64,000 nt of DNA, taken from positions 1 to 64,000 of the forward strand of contig NC_079265.1 of the NCBI RefSeq assembly GCF_947241705.1. The letters run 5' to 3'. Under the pieces are notes generated by a model that saw only the letters and a list, made by a program, of their open reading frames with translations, had not been told where the DNA came from and searched no databases. Origin of the DNA: Saccharomyces mikatae IFO 1815 (taxonomy: Eukaryota; Ascomycota; Saccharomycetes; Saccharomycetales; Saccharomycetaceae). Positions 18,444-29,324 of the stretch are shown here, piece by piece. Made by a program: the position numbers and the translations under genes. Position 1 is the first letter of the stretch, and each line of letters opens with the position of its first letter.

Positions 18444-20189
18444 TTATTTCATGGAGTAAAGTCTTCCTTCCCATGGCTGTAAGGTACGCGAGTTACCATC
18501 TGTGTCTGCATAGTTACCGAAAAACATAGTGTAAGAGGCCTTTTCATCAGGCACTGGGAAGTCTGTCTTGTCACTACTGAAATTGAAAACGGCAAACATT
18601 TTCTTACTATCCGCATCTTTGGTGAACATGAACAACTTGTCGTTATCTAAATCAAAGAATTGAAAGTTATGTCCGTACACAAGAATGTCTTTGTACTCTT
18701 TTCTAACCTGCAAGGCCTTTTTCCAGAAAAAGAAAACAGAGTCTTTGTCTTTCAACTCAGCTTCTGCGTTAATGCCGTCCCTAAACGATTCATTTATATC
18801 TAACCAAGGTTTGGCGTTCTTCGAGAAACCTGCACAAGGTTCTTCACCAGTCCATGGGAAAGGTGTTCTTCCATGGTCCCTGGAAATCAAAGCTAAAGCT
18901 TCAAAGAACTTTCTCATTTTTTCTGAGTCCTCACCGTAGTCACGTTTGATAGCAGCATAAGTACCAGTACCTTCAACACATTTAATTTGTTCAATCTTTC
19001 TATTCTTGAAGTTAGGCATACCCAGTTCCTGACCTTGGTAAATAAATACAGTACCAGTCAATGAGATGATTAGTGTGGCCAACATTTTCGAGGAAATCTC
19101 ACGCCACTCAGGAGAATCACAACCAAAACGCGAAACACTACGAGGTTGATCGTGGTTTTCTAGGTAGATGGTGGACCAGCAATCAGTGTTTTCAATAAAT
19201 AGAAAACTCTCTGCAAGAGCTAGCTTAAAGTCTTTCAAGGTAAAGGGAATAAGCTCATACTTAAATTCTGGGCTTTCACCAACTGATGTGTGTTTGAAGT
19301 TAAACATCATGTTAAGTTCTCCCTCCTTAGCACTAGTGTAGTCCTTGAAGTCATTTTCATTCCCGATACCAACTTCACCAACAGTCATAATTTCTTTGCC
19401 TTCTGGGACTTGAGAAATCATATATTGACGCATTTCCTTATGGTACTCGTGAATACGTGGTCCATTAATGAAGAAAGCTGTCCCATCCTGGTAAGGAACG
19501 GTTGGATCAGTAATAGGAGCATCTGGCAAGCCTTCGACTTTAGAGTACATGCTACCCACATCAATTCTGAACCCATCAACATTGTGACGTAACCAATATC
19601 CTACTGATGATTCATAAATAGCCTTACGGCACTCTTCATTTTCCCAGTTGAAGTCAGGTTGACCAGGAGCAAAAACATGCATGAAGAACTCGCCTGTTTT
19701 CTCGTCATATCTCCAAGCTGATCCACCAAAGAAAGATCTCCAGTTGTTTGGGGGAATTGGATTACCTTTTTCATCGTAACCTTTAGGAGGTCTCCAGAAG
19801 AACCAGTCACGCTTTGGATTTGTTTTGGAAGATCTACTTTCTTTGAACCACTCATGCTCTTCAGAACAATGGTTAACGACCAAGTCAACAATCACCTTGA
19901 TACCTCTTTTATGAGATTCTTCGATCAGTTGGAAACAATCCTCGTTCGTACCGTAACGAGGCCAAACCTTCTCATAGTTTGCAATATCATATCCCATATC
20001 TTCTTGAGGAGACTCATAGAATGGGCACACCCATATAGCGTCAACGCCTAACTCTTTAATGTAGTCAAGCTTGGAGGTAATCCCGGCCAGGTCACCCCAA
20101 CCATCATTGTCAGAGTCTTTGAAACTAGCGGGGTAAATTTGGTAGACGGTGGCTTCTTTCCACCACTTTGGATTATGGATGATTGTCAT
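18444..20189 (-). CDS. IMA5: IMA5, alpha-glucosidase (isomaltase type)
   Basis: A 581-residue GH13 enzyme with the same length as S. cerevisiae Ima5 (YJL216C), which is shorter than Ima1-4 and Mal12/32. The N-terminus [18 protein letters not shown] is the family start. The catalytic residues are visible: nucleophile D210 (DGFRID), acid/base E272 (TVGEVG) and the transition-state pair H346-D347 (ENHDQPR). V211 directly after the nucleophile is the residue associated with alpha-1,6 (isomaltose) activity; maltases have threonine there. It is a cytoplasmic enzyme that splits isomaltose and related sugars into glucose. It is divergent from HXT8. With the nearby maltase dead, it is the only intact alpha-glucosidase in this window. 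Confidence 0.96.
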   Translation of the reverse strand: MTIIHNPKWWKEATVYQIYPASFKDSDNDGWGDLAGITSKLDYIKELGVDAIWVCPFYESPQEDMGYDIANYEKVWPRYGTNEDCFQLIEESHKRGIKVIVDLVVNHCSEEHEWFKESRSSKTNPKRDWFFWRPPKGYDEKGNPIPPNNWRSFFGGSAWRYDEKTGEFFMHVFAPGQPDFNWENEECRKAIYESSVGYWLRHNVDGFRIDVGSMYSKVEGLPDAPITDPTVPYQDGTAFFINGPRIHEYHKEMRQYMISQVPEGKEIMTVGEVGIGNENDFKDYTSAKEGELNMMFNFKHTSVGESPEFKYELIPFTLKDFKLALAESFLFIENTDCWSTIYLENHDQPRSVSRFGCDSPEWREISSKMLATLIISLTGTVFIYQGQELGMPNFKNRKIEQIKCVEGTGTYAAIKRDYGEDSEKMRKFFEALALISRDHGRTPFPWTGEEPCAGFSKNAKPWLDINESFRDGINAEAELKDKDSVFFFWKKALQVRKEYKDILVYGHNFQFFDLDNDKLFMFTKDADSKKMFAVFNFSSDKTDFPVPDEKASYTMFFGNYADTDGNSRTLQPWEGRLYSMK

Positions 20190-20970
20190 GTTTCCTTGTT
20201 TATATTAGGTGTTCTGTAGAGCTTTTTCGAGAAAAAACAAATCCTTGAAGATGAAAAGACGTGAATGGGTGTCTTAATATATAATTCTCTAAAAGTCCAT
20301 AAGCCTGCCTGAGAAACGCTTCTCCTAAAGTGATGGAATTCTACTGTTCGTTAAGAATAGGTTTGTTTTTCTCGGAGAATTAGTTTTTAGCGCCATGACA
20401 ATTATCGTGCACAAAGTTGTAAATAATTCAGTTTTTCCAAGTTTCTCCGAAGATTCTCCGCGAGGTACAAATGACGCGAAGCTTGTTTCCCCATTTTTTT
20501 TTCCGGCTAGGCGTTTGTTCATTCACATAACAGCTATTGTATCACCTCCACGGAGTGACAAGTCAAAAATCTTGCGGAGAAAAGGAGAAACCCCAGAGAA
20601 AGTGGCCTACAGCATTCATCTGCGGTTGTTTATGGAACTACTGAATATAAAAGCTGGAGAAATTAGTGACTCCGTCCATTACCCGACCTGAAAAGCGGCT
20701 GGGATTTTCCCGAAATTAATTCCATGTTGGCCTTGTTAGTGAGTTCCAGAAACTTTCCTCTATACCTTGCATGCAGCGCCGTATAATATTTTCTGTAAAA
20801 TAATGTGGAGTATTATGGCGGTTACCTTTTGAATGGGGGATATTGTTATCAACAGCTGGGATGGAAAGACTCTTGAAAAGATATATTTAAGCCACTGCTT
20901 TTGTTTTCATCGTTAATCTAGATTATTAATCTTGTTCGTTCGTACTCAGCTTAGAAAAAATCAAACAAAA
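20190..20970. promoter_or_regulatory. IMA5-HXT8 divergent promoter with four Rgt1-type sites
   Basis: CGGAGAA, matching the Rgt1 consensus CGGANNA, occurs at 20373-20379 and 20575-20581 on the plus strand and at 20443-20449 and 20454-20460 on the minus strand. Rgt1 represses HXT genes when glucose is absent. A TATA-like ATATATTTAAG lies at about 20880, some 90 bp before the HXT8 start. Confidence 0.6.
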
Positions 20971-22668
20971 ATGACTAGCTTACCAAGAGAGCATATTGCC
21001 GAAGAGGTATTCGACACTAATCAATCATCGGCGGAAAATTCCTCCCGTCTATCCAAACACACTGTGGAGGAAAACAAGGCATTTTCTGATACTAATGGAG
21101 AAGAGGCAGAGGAGATTGTCCTCCCAGAGAAGCCTGCTTCTGCCTATGTTACTGTCTCTATTATGTGTTTGTGTATGGCGTTTGGTGGGTTTATGTCTGG
21201 TTGGGATACTGGTACGATTTCTGGGTTTGTCAACCAGACTGATTTCCTAAGAAGATTTGGTAATTATAGTCATTCGAAAGGCACTTACTACTTGTCTAAT
21301 GTGAGAACTGGGTTGATTGTTTCCATCTTCAATGTGGGAAGCGCTATTGGCTGTCTTTTCCTGTCTAAATTAGGTGATATTTATGGTCGTTGCACGGGGT
21401 TAATTATAGTTATTGTCGTTTATATGGTTGGTATTGTTATCCAGATTGCCTCTGTGGATAAATGGTACCAATATTTTATTGGAAGGATCATTGCTGGTAT
21501 TGGTGCTGGTTCTATCAGTGTTCTTGCTCCAATGCTTATTTCAGAAACTGCGCCAAAGCAAATCAGAGGTACTTTGCTTGCCTGTTGGCAATTGATGGTC
21601 ACCTTTGCCATTTTCTTGGGTTATTGTACTAATTATGGTACCAAAAGTTACTCCAATTCTGTTCAATGGCGTGTTCCCCTTGGTTTATGTTTTGCATGGG
21701 CCATTATCATGATTGGAGGTATGATGTTTGTTCCGGAATCACCTAGGTTTCTGGTACAAGTTAAGAAAACTGAAGAAGCTAGAGCTTCCTTTGCCAAGTC
21801 GAATAAGCTTAGCGTTGACGATCCTGCTGTGATTGCTGAGATCGATCTTCTTGAAGCTGGTGTTGAGGCCGAAGAAGCAATGGGAACGGCTTCTTGGAAG
21901 GAATTATTTTCGACAAAGACCAAAGTGTTCCAACGTTTATCAATGACAGTCATGATTAACTCTTTGCAACAACTTACTGGTGATAACTATTTCTTCTACT
22001 ACGGTACTACTATCTTCAAATCTGTTGGTATGACCGACTCTTTCGAGACTTCTATTGTCTTGGGTATTGTGAATTTTGCTTCATGTTTCTTTTCACTTTA
22101 TTCTGTTGATAAGTTAGGTCGTCGTAAATGTCTTTTGCTTGGAGCAGCTACCATGACAGCATGTATGGTTATTTATGCTTCTGTTGGTGTTACAAAACTA
22201 TACCCTAATGGTAAAAATCAGCCATCGTCCAAAGGTGCTGGTAACTGTATGATTGTCTTCACCTGTTTCTACATTTTCTGCTTCTCCTGCACATGGGGTC
22301 CGGTATGTTATGTGATTATTTCAGAAACATTTCCATTAAGAGTTAGATCCAAGTGTATGTCGGTTGCAACAGCGGCCAACTTGTTATGGGGTTTCCTGAT
22401 TGGGTTTTTTACGCCTTTCATTACTTCAGCAATTGATTTCTACTATGGTTACGTTTTCATGGGCTGCTTAGCGTTTTCATATTTTTACGTTTTCTTCTTT
22501 GTTCCAGAAACGAAAGGTCTTTCTTTAGAAGAGGTTGACGAAATGTGGATAGATGGAGTTTTACCTTGGAAATCTACATCCTGGGTACCAGCTTCTAGAA
22601 GAAATGCGGATTACGATAATGAGAAACTACAACATGACGAGAAACCCTTGTATAAGAGATTGTTCTAG
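20971..22668 (+). CDS. HXT8: HXT8, hexose transporter family
   Basis: A 565-residue member of the yeast Hxt family (12 membrane segments, facilitated glucose and hexose uptake at the plasma membrane). Family signatures are visible: [16 protein letters not shown] in segment 1, [56 protein letters not shown] in segment 7, and [18 protein letters not shown] at the end of segment 12. The start at 20971 (MTSLPREH) follows a good A-rich leader; an in-frame ATG 39 bases upstream (20932) is less likely. It is assigned to HXT8 (YJL214W) by its place next to IMA5; Hxt paralogues are very alike, so HXT9/11 identity cannot be excluded by sequence alone. Confidence 0.9.
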   Translation: MTSLPREHIAEEVFDTNQSSAENSSRLSKHTVEENKAFSDTNGEEAEEIVLPEKPASAYVTVSIMCLCMAFGGFMSGWDTGTISGFVNQTDFLRRFGNYSHSKGTYYLSNVRTGLIVSIFNVGSAIGCLFLSKLGDIYGRCTGLIIVIVVYMVGIVIQIASVDKWYQYFIGRIIAGIGAGSISVLAPMLISETAPKQIRGTLLACWQLMVTFAIFLGYCTNYGTKSYSNSVQWRVPLGLCFAWAIIMIGGMMFVPESPRFLVQVKKTEEARASFAKSNKLSVDDPAVIAEIDLLEAGVEAEEAMGTASWKELFSTKTKVFQRLSMTVMINSLQQLTGDNYFFYYGTTIFKSVGMTDSFETSIVLGIVNFASCFFSLYSVDKLGRRKCLLLGAATMTACMVIYASVGVTKLYPNGKNQPSSKGAGNCMIVFTCFYIFCFSCTWGPVCYVIISETFPLRVRSKCMSVATAANLLWGFLIGFFTPFITSAIDFYYGYVFMGCLAFSYFYVFFFVPETKGLSLEEVDEMWIDGVLPWKSTSWVPASRRNADYDNEKLQHDEKPLYKRLF

Positions 22669-23227
22669 GTTGGTGAAAATTTACGTAGGAAAACTGTAAA
22701 GTACACAGAATAATAACGTCTACCACAGCTTACAAATCTCATACTGGAGACCAAAAACTTGATACATTAATAATATTAAATAATTTAAGCATTTGTTTTA
22801 TGAATTGATTAGTTGTTCGCCTGAATGATATTGCACGATTACTTTTCTTTTTTCTTGATATTTTTGCAGAGATAGTAGTTCTCAACTTCACAAGGTATCA
22901 TGTTATAATACATCTATTCTACTATAATATTTAATCATTCCTTTTGTATCTTCTGGAATGGTTTCAACAACTCTAGATAAGGATAAGCACGCTCCAATGA
23001 TAATCAGGTCCCTCATCGTTGCAAATGATTCTGTTGGAAGAAGGAACAGGGATAGAAGGTCAGAGATATCTCTGGTTCTAGCTTTGGCTCCTTTCAAACT
23101 AAGAAAGCTTCTTCCTGCTTATTCGAGAATACGAAATACAAAGAACTCTTTTGATAGAAGAACGGGAAAGCCCATATAACTGTACCTTTTACTTGCGACC
23201 TCCACTCAATTTTAATATCAAGTATAA
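22669..23227. other. HXT8 3' region and upstream of the SnoaL-like gene
   Basis: About 560 bp. A 73-codon frame from an ATG at 22958 to 23179 shows no recognisable domain and is not called a gene. TATAAATG overlaps the start of the next gene. Confidence 0.45.
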
Positions 23228-23608
23228 ATGTCACAAGCTGATTTATGCCGTGCTTATCTGCAAGCTCTGAACGAAGGAAATTTAGAAAATGTTCTATCCC
23301 TGTTCGTACCTGGTGCCGTTGTTTCCTCTCCATTATATGGAATGAAGTCGGTAGAAGATTTCTATAGAGAACTCTTTAATGATACGAACCAGTCTACCAC
23401 GACGTTATTGAACGTATTCTCCTCGGATGCAAAAACTGTTGCATTACATTTCCACTATAAGTGGAGAATGAAAAATGAAAAGGTTGTAAATTTTGAGTGT
23501 GTTGATGTCTTTAAGTTGAATTCTGATGCAAATAAGTTTGAGAAAATAACTATAATTTATGATACCCATCCATTGAGGGCAGCCTTCGACGATGTCAAGA
23601 TGTCATAA
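23228..23608 (+). CDS. Small SnoaL/NTF2-like domain protein
   Basis: A 126-residue protein that fits the SnoaL-like branch of the NTF2 superfamily, a cone-shaped fold found in polyketide cyclases, ketosteroid isomerase-like enzymes and many proteins of unknown role. The pattern is a helical start (ADLCRAYLQALNEGNLENVLSLF), then VPGAVVSSPLYG, and late strands VALHFHYKWRMKNEKVVNFECVDVF (about 73-97, split here as VALHFHYKW and VNFECVDVF) and ITIIYDTHPLR. There is no signal peptide or membrane segment. I recall no S. cerevisiae S288C gene at this position. Transfer from a bacterium or another fungus is possible but untested. Ligand and reaction are unknown. Confidence 0.75.
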   Translation: MSQADLCRAYLQALNEGNLENVLSLFVPGAVVSSPLYGMKSVEDFYRELFNDTNQSTTTLLNVFSSDAKTVALHFHYKWRMKNEKVVNFECVDVFKLNSDANKFEKITIIYDTHPLRAAFDDVKMS

Positions 23609-24827
23609 GGGGGCTCATGAATTTTTCAACTGTAGCACAAATCCTTTTGTCACCAAACACCGATTACAAATGCAAGAAATGAGAAAAAAGTACTCTAAAG
23701 TTAATCATCATCAAATATAATTGCACCCGTATATATATATATAATACTAATAACAATATTATATCCAAGTCACTTTCTATGGTAGTTCTGCGCTTCGTGC
23801 CCTCTCTCCGGTAATGAGAGTGTTAGCCAATAGTGAACGCATATTTTGATATGAGAACTTTGTATAAAGGATTTAACAAACACTTGAGAACATCAACCGA
23901 AAAGCTCGATCATATCAAGTTATGCGAGGTCGCATGAGTAGTGCTTCATAACATGACACGTGGATTATCGAAAAACACGATAAGAAAATGATACAAATTT
24001 ACCTCTATTATAAACTTTTCATATCATTTGGATCATGAGGATTTCGTCATAAATAACGCGATGATCTCATCCACATAGTTCTTTCTTGTTATTGTTACAC
24101 TTGACAAAGACCAATACGACATTTTCGATCAATACCATTCTTTTTTTGCCTCAGTGATTGCTAAGAACAAGAAAAAAATGAGGGAAGGCAGCTTTAACAA
24201 TTGATGCTTATGGAGCATTTCTTTGTTCATTTCGAAGGGCTGAACAACGTATTGTAGGTGTTACATATCTCGTAACATAACATAGCCTCATAATTAACCG
24301 GCTTGTGTAAGCGAAGATCAAACACGAGACCCTTAATGCTCTTTGTACCTTATTTCTGGCTTCAATCCACAGGCACGTTCGTTTAAATTTATAAATAGGT
24401 TTATATATTTATATTTATGCATATATTCTCTTTGGGGACAACTTGGGTATGCAATTAGGCGATGGTTGACTAAATTTTCAAGAGAATAAGATTGGCGCGT
24501 AATGAATACAACGGCAAATCACCTGGAGGTGACAACGATATTATATTTATCGGTTCCGGCATAGAGAGACCATTTCAGTTTGACCTTAACGGAGCTATGC
24601 ATTATTAAAAGTACGAAGTATTCAACTAGCGGTAAGCAATAATTATTATTTATTCAAATGATGTACAGTGGCTTTGAAGCTCATAGTTGTTTATCATGAC
24701 AGACAACGAAACATATAAAAACCTCGTATTATAGCTCTTGTGTAGAGTGTTCTTGTTCTTTTTCTTCTTCTCTTCTCTCTTCTCAAATGTAAAGAAACCA
24801 CCCATCAATAGTAAACATTTCCCAGAT
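23609..24827. promoter_or_regulatory. Upstream region of the THI5-family gene
   Basis: About 1.2 kb without a supported gene. It contains short TA runs (about 23731) and AT-rich sequence. A pyrimidine-rich CTTTTTCTTCTTCTCTTCTC tract lies about 70-40 bp before the start codon, common in strongly expressed yeast genes. THI5-family genes are repressed by thiamine through Thi2/Thi3/Pdc2; I cannot mark those sites with confidence. Confidence 0.4.
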
Positions 24828-25850
24828 ATGTCTACCGATAAGATTACATTTTTGTTGAACTGGCAACCAACCCCATACCACATTCCAATCTTCTTGGCTC
24901 AAACCAAGGGTTACTTCAAGGAACAAGGTCTAGACCTTGCCATCCTAGAGCCAACCAACCCTTCCGATGTCACTGAATTGATTGGTTCTGGTAAGGTTGA
25001 CATGGGTTTGAAGGCCATGATCCACACCTTGGCTGCTAAGGCCCGTGGCTTCCCAGTCACCTCTGTCGCTTCCTTGTTGGACGAACCTTTCACTGGTGTT
25101 TTGTACTTGAAGGGCAGCGGTATCACTGAGGACTTCCAATCTCTAAAGGGTAAGAGAATTGGTTACGTCGGTGAATTCGGTAAGATTCAAATCGATGAAT
25201 TGACCAAGCACTACGGTATGAAGCCGGAAGACTACACTGCCGTCAGATGTGGTATGAACGTCGCCAAGTACATCATCGAAGGTAAGATCGACGCTGGTAT
25301 TGGTATCGAATGTATGCAACAAGTCGAATTGGAAGAATACTTGGCCAAGCAAGGCAGACCAGCTTCCGATGCTAAGATGTTAAGAATTGACAAGTTGGCT
25401 TGTTTGGGTTGCTGTTGTTTCTGTACCGTCCTTTACATCTGTAACGACGAATTTTTGAAGAAGAACCCAGAAAAGGTCAGAAAGTTCTTGAACGCCATCA
25501 AGAAGGCTACTGACTACGTTCTATCCGACCCAGTTGCCGCTTGGAAGGAATACGTCGACTTCAAGCCTCAATTGAACAACGACCTATCTTACAAACAATA
25601 CCAAAGATGTTACGCTTACTTCTCTTCATCTTTGTTCAATGTCCATCGTGACTGGAAGAAGGTTACCGGTTACGGTAAGAGATTGGCCATTTTGCCACCA
25701 GACTACGTCGCCAACTACACTAACGAATACTTATCTTGGCCAGAACCAGAAGAAGTTTCTGATCCATTAGAAGCTCAAAGATTGATGGCCATTCACCAAG
25801 AAAAATGTAGACAAGAAGGTACCTTCAAGAGATTGGCTCTTCCAGCTTAA
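24828..25850 (+). CDS. THI5: THI5-family 4-amino-5-hydroxymethyl-2-methylpyrimidine phosphate synthase
   Basis: A 340-residue protein, the length of S. cerevisiae Thi5/11/12/13. The enzyme makes the pyrimidine part of thiamine from its own bound pyridoxal phosphate and an active-site histidine, so each molecule is used once. The key residues are present: K62, which holds PLP, H66, which donates atoms to the product, and the iron-site motif CCCFC at 195-199. The start is ATG 24828 ([12 protein letters not shown]); an in-frame upstream ATG at 24738 would add 30 Phe/Ser-rich residues from the pyrimidine tract and is unlikely. Codon use is strongly biased to TTG, GGT and AAG, as expected for a highly expressed gene. 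In S288C the family is subtelomeric but not at this locus as I recall. Confidence 0.95.
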   Translation: MSTDKITFLLNWQPTPYHIPIFLAQTKGYFKEQGLDLAILEPTNPSDVTELIGSGKVDMGLKAMIHTLAAKARGFPVTSVASLLDEPFTGVLYLKGSGITEDFQSLKGKRIGYVGEFGKIQIDELTKHYGMKPEDYTAVRCGMNVAKYIIEGKIDAGIGIECMQQVELEEYLAKQGRPASDAKMLRIDKLACLGCCCFCTVLYICNDEFLKKNPEKVRKFLNAIKKATDYVLSDPVAAWKEYVDFKPQLNNDLSYKQYQRCYAYFSSSLFNVHRDWKKVTGYGKRLAILPPDYVANYTNEYLSWPEPEEVSDPLEAQRLMAIHQEKCRQEGTFKRLALPA

Positions 25851-27998
25851 ACGCTCATCGCCACGTTTTTAAGGTAAATTTTCTCTTCGTCTTATCTATG
25901 ATTTCAAATTGGCTTTTATTTCCTACCTGATACATATATACATATTAAAATATGTTTATGAGCTTTACAATACAGGCCTACTTTTTCTGTAGTTCTGTTC
26001 CTACTGAGGAAAGTCATCGAAGTTCTCAAGTTGTCTGTATAAATATAGCTTATTTCTTATATGAATCGGGAGCCATTTTTGATGCTTTGGGATTTTTGGG
26101 CAAAATTTGGACGTATCTCTACGTTATGAGTTACCTGGCTGATGGGTTCCAGGTTCTAGGTTCCTGAGACTATTAACATGAACGGGTCACAAATCACGCT
26201 CTACTTTATTATTGGTGATAATCATGAAATAAGTTTCACTACTGTCAAAAACTTGAAGTGGCCTATAAACAATATTCTATAGCTTCTAGTCGTAGACCAA
26301 CTTCATTACCTATATAAAACAACATCTAGTTTTTAGAAAGAATATATGTATTATATAGTGCAACTTGGTGTCACAAAAGAAGGACATGTCGATAAAACTA
26401 CCAGGAGAACAAAAGACACCATCTTTCTGGAAACTTGATGTCTTCATTGAAAACTCTACAATCTCAAACTTTTACCATCAGATTCTGTGAACTACAAAGA
26501 GATTTCATTTGGATATTACGTGCTCAATCCCGAGGGCCAATACTAACTCTTCAGAAAATATGCTGGCCGCTTATTCAATCTAACGCCCAAAAAAAGAATC
26601 TTTATTTTTGGAGTCAGAGGGTCCGAGGCTTGCTTGCTGCTTCTATTTGAGGTTAATAAAGGTTCCTTGAATTAGTGTAAAAGCATTGATTTTGATTTGA
26701 AGTGGCAAGGCATTTATTGTGCCACTTCCAGATTCGTAATTTTCCAGATTTTTTGCTTACCGTGGTAACAAAATGGTCGATAAAACTGTTTTTCAAAATT
26801 TGAACGTTGAGGGTAAGAACCGATTACTTATTTCTGCTGCCAATTCGTACCGTTTCAAAATTCGGACATCCTTATATGGTAGAACAAAATGTTTGCACAC
26901 CATCCAATTTGAAACACGTTTTGGAGCAAGTGTATTTTTCGGTATAATGTTAAGTGTTGTGTGCCTCCTGTCGAGTTTTAAACCTTTTTTGAACTGCCTC
27001 GAATTATACTTCTCCACTAAGAAACTACTTCACTGGCGAATAAAATCTGTTTTTCTTCATTTTAACAAGTCGAATTGTAGATTAAATCATCGACCTACGC
27101 TAAACATCAATATTGCATTCCACATAACAGCAATTTCGGAGGTAACATTGTTGGCATTTCCTCAACTCTGTGGGAACTATTTCCTTAAATTATTGATGAC
27201 ATTATATTCATTTTCGTTCTAATTTAGAAAAAATCTGGAAAAACGTTAAAGGCAGATTACGTAATTTATGACCTATATTTGCGACGTCATAAAAGACCGG
27301 AACCCCTTACAATTAATTTTCCGCGCTCTCTGTACAGCATTTTCTTCACCAACAGAGGTTGCCGTGCCGAAGACCCTATTTTTCCCTGCCTCTTATTTGT
27401 GGTGTTGAAAGGCTGCAGACACCTTCCTATCAGCGAAAATTTGGCCTGCAATCTTCTTCATGATATTACCTGCATTGAACTCTTAGTGCATTCATACTAC
27501 GAACTTCGAAAATAATTTCTTGATGAGCCTCAATAAATTATTCTATGGATAAAGGGTTTCGCCAAATAGCATTGCTTGCTCCTTTTCAGTTGTCTACCTG
27601 CTCTAGAAGCACAGAACAGAGTTCACTTTTTCTTGGAGCACGTGTCAAAAAGGCAAAAGTCCTTCTTCCCCTCTTATGTGCATAACCTAGTTATATTTTC
27701 GAAGTAAAGTTTTTTGACACACTACACTTAAGATAGTGCCTTTCTTGTCGGCTATGACGCATTATCGCCATATTTGAAAAAAATTCCGATATTAACTCCT
27801 CGTGCTTGACCAGCCTCTTATCGTTCATAAACGATATCACATGGAGGAAGACGGATGAACTTGTTGGGTGAAAAAGAACCTGGCGCTAATTGATATCCGA
27901 GATGAACGAATATAAAGCATCATCTTTCTTGAACTGTATTAAAGTTTTCTATATACCAAATTGAAGAGAAGGCGGTAATTATATTAACCAAATTAAAA
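25851..27998. other. Gene-free interval, about 2.1 kb, with weak relic signals
   Basis: AT-rich sequence between the THI5-family gene and the amidohydrolase. A 34-codon frame opens at 26387 (MSIKLPGEQKTPSFWK) and continues beyond a stop with protein-like composition, perhaps a relic, but I do not recognise it. A 149-codon frame at 26773-27222 is rich in Phe, Leu and Asn with no domain signature and is not called. Confidence 0.4.
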
Positions 27999-29324
27999 AT
28001 GGCAACTTCAAATATCGATGTAAACGAAGGAATGGACAAGTCCCTGGCAGATCTGGTAGCACCATGGCGTCCAAAGCCACTCCAGAAGTACTGTATAAGC
28101 AACACTAATTTGATAGACGTGGTGAGTGGTACCAGTAATTCTGGTGCTTATATCTTCATAGAAAATGGTATCATTTCGAAGGTTGAATTTAGTTCTGAAA
28201 AGCCAGTGGCTATTGACGAAGACACTTTTGAAATAATTGACGGCACCGATAAGTATGTAACACCAGGGTTGATTGATAGTCATGTCCACATTGCGTCAGT
28301 TGCCGGGGAAGCCGACTTAACCAAGCTAATGTTGATGCCAAAGTCTGTCATATTACTCAGAATAAGATACACTTTAGAAGCCGCTTTGGCAAGAGGTTTT
28401 ACAACAGTAAGAGATTGTGGAGGTGCAGAAGGTTTTTTGAAGGCAGAAATACTTCAAGGTACTCTGAATGGCCCCAGATTAATAACATGTGGGCATGCCA
28501 TTTCCCAAACTGGTGGCCATGGTGACCTAAGATCCGGTGCCCTACCTGGAAGTGCCTTTGACAGCTGTTCATGCCACTTTGGCCAGGTTGGTGTTATTGC
28601 GGATGGTGTTCCCGAATGTTATAAAGCAGCTAGAGAAGAATTTAGAAGGGGCGCAGACTTTATCAAGATCATGGGTGGTGGAGGTGTAGCATCTCCTACT
28701 GACAAAATATCAAACAAACAATATTGTAATGATGAAATAAAAGCGTTCGTAGATGTTGCAAACGGTTACCATACATACGTAACAGCACACGCTTATACTC
28801 CAGAAGCTATACAAAACTGTGTTAAATTGGGTGTTAAGGGTATTGAGCACGGAAACTTACTAGATGAGCCTACTGCGGAACTTATGGCAGAATACGATTG
28901 CTACTTGACTCCAACCCTGGTAACCTATAAAGTGATGGGTTCAGATCAATTTGGCGCATTCCTGGGACCAGAGAATAGTAAGAAAAATGCAGAAGTGCTT
29001 TACAAAGGAATTGATGCATTGAAAATTGCCCAAAGAAAAAATGTAAAAATTTGTTTTGGGTCAGATTTATTAGGCCCTCTATATGGTTATCAAACACAAG
29101 AGTTTTGTATTAGAGGGAAGGTTCAAAGCGCCCAAGAAGTTTTACTTTCGGCCACAGTGACACCTGCAGAGATGAACGGATTGGGTGATAAATTGGGACA
29201 AATTAAACCGGGCTTCATTGCGGACTTACTGATGATGAAGTCAAATCCATTAGACGATATAACAGTCTTAGATAAACCAGAGACTAATTTAATTCTTGTG
29301 ATGAAAGGTGGAAGAAAATACTGA
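27999..29324 (+). CDS. YJL213W: Imidazolonepropionase-like amidohydrolase, full length
   Basis: A 441-residue metal-dependent hydrolase of the amidohydrolase superfamily, the group with prolidase and organophosphate-hydrolase-like members. The N-terminal beta domain (about 35-90) leads into the TIM barrel. The metal ligands are all visible: H95 and H97 (DSHVHIAS), K223 ([11 protein letters not shown]), H264 (TAHAYTPE), H284 (GIEHGNLLD) and D356 (FGSDLLGP). It ends with the usual [10 protein letters not shown] and KGGRKY strand. The S. cerevisiae gene at this position, YJL213W, is 331 residues as I remember it, which equals this protein from M111 onward and would lack the HxH motif. The start at 27999 follows an AT-rich leader. 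Substrate is unknown; an amide, lactam or peptide is likely. Confidence 0.92.
   Translation: MATSNIDVNEGMDKSLADLVAPWRPKPLQKYCISNTNLIDVVSGTSNSGAYIFIENGIISKVEFSSEKPVAIDEDTFEIIDGTDKYVTPGLIDSHVHIASVAGEADLTKLMLMPKSVILLRIRYTLEAALARGFTTVRDCGGAEGFLKAEILQGTLNGPRLITCGHAISQTGGHGDLRSGALPGSAFDSCSCHFGQVGVIADGVPECYKAAREEFRRGADFIKIMGGGGVASPTDKISNKQYCNDEIKAFVDVANGYHTYVTAHAYTPEAIQNCVKLGVKGIEHGNLLDEPTAELMAEYDCYLTPTLVTYKVMGSDQFGAFLGPENSKKNAEVLYKGIDALKIAQRKNVKICFGSDLLGPLYGYQTQEFCIRGKVQSAQEVLLSATVTPAEMNGLGDKLGQIKPGFIADLLMMKSNPLDDITVLDKPETNLILVMKGGRKY

Noticed and set aside
22958-23179. 73-codon frame between HXT8 and the SnoaL-like gene
   Set aside because: Basic, low-information sequence with no motif; it overlaps the promoter of the next gene.
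26773-27222. 149-codon frame
   Set aside because: Phe/Leu/Asn-rich composition typical of random AT-rich DNA, with no family signature; kept only as a mention in the interval.
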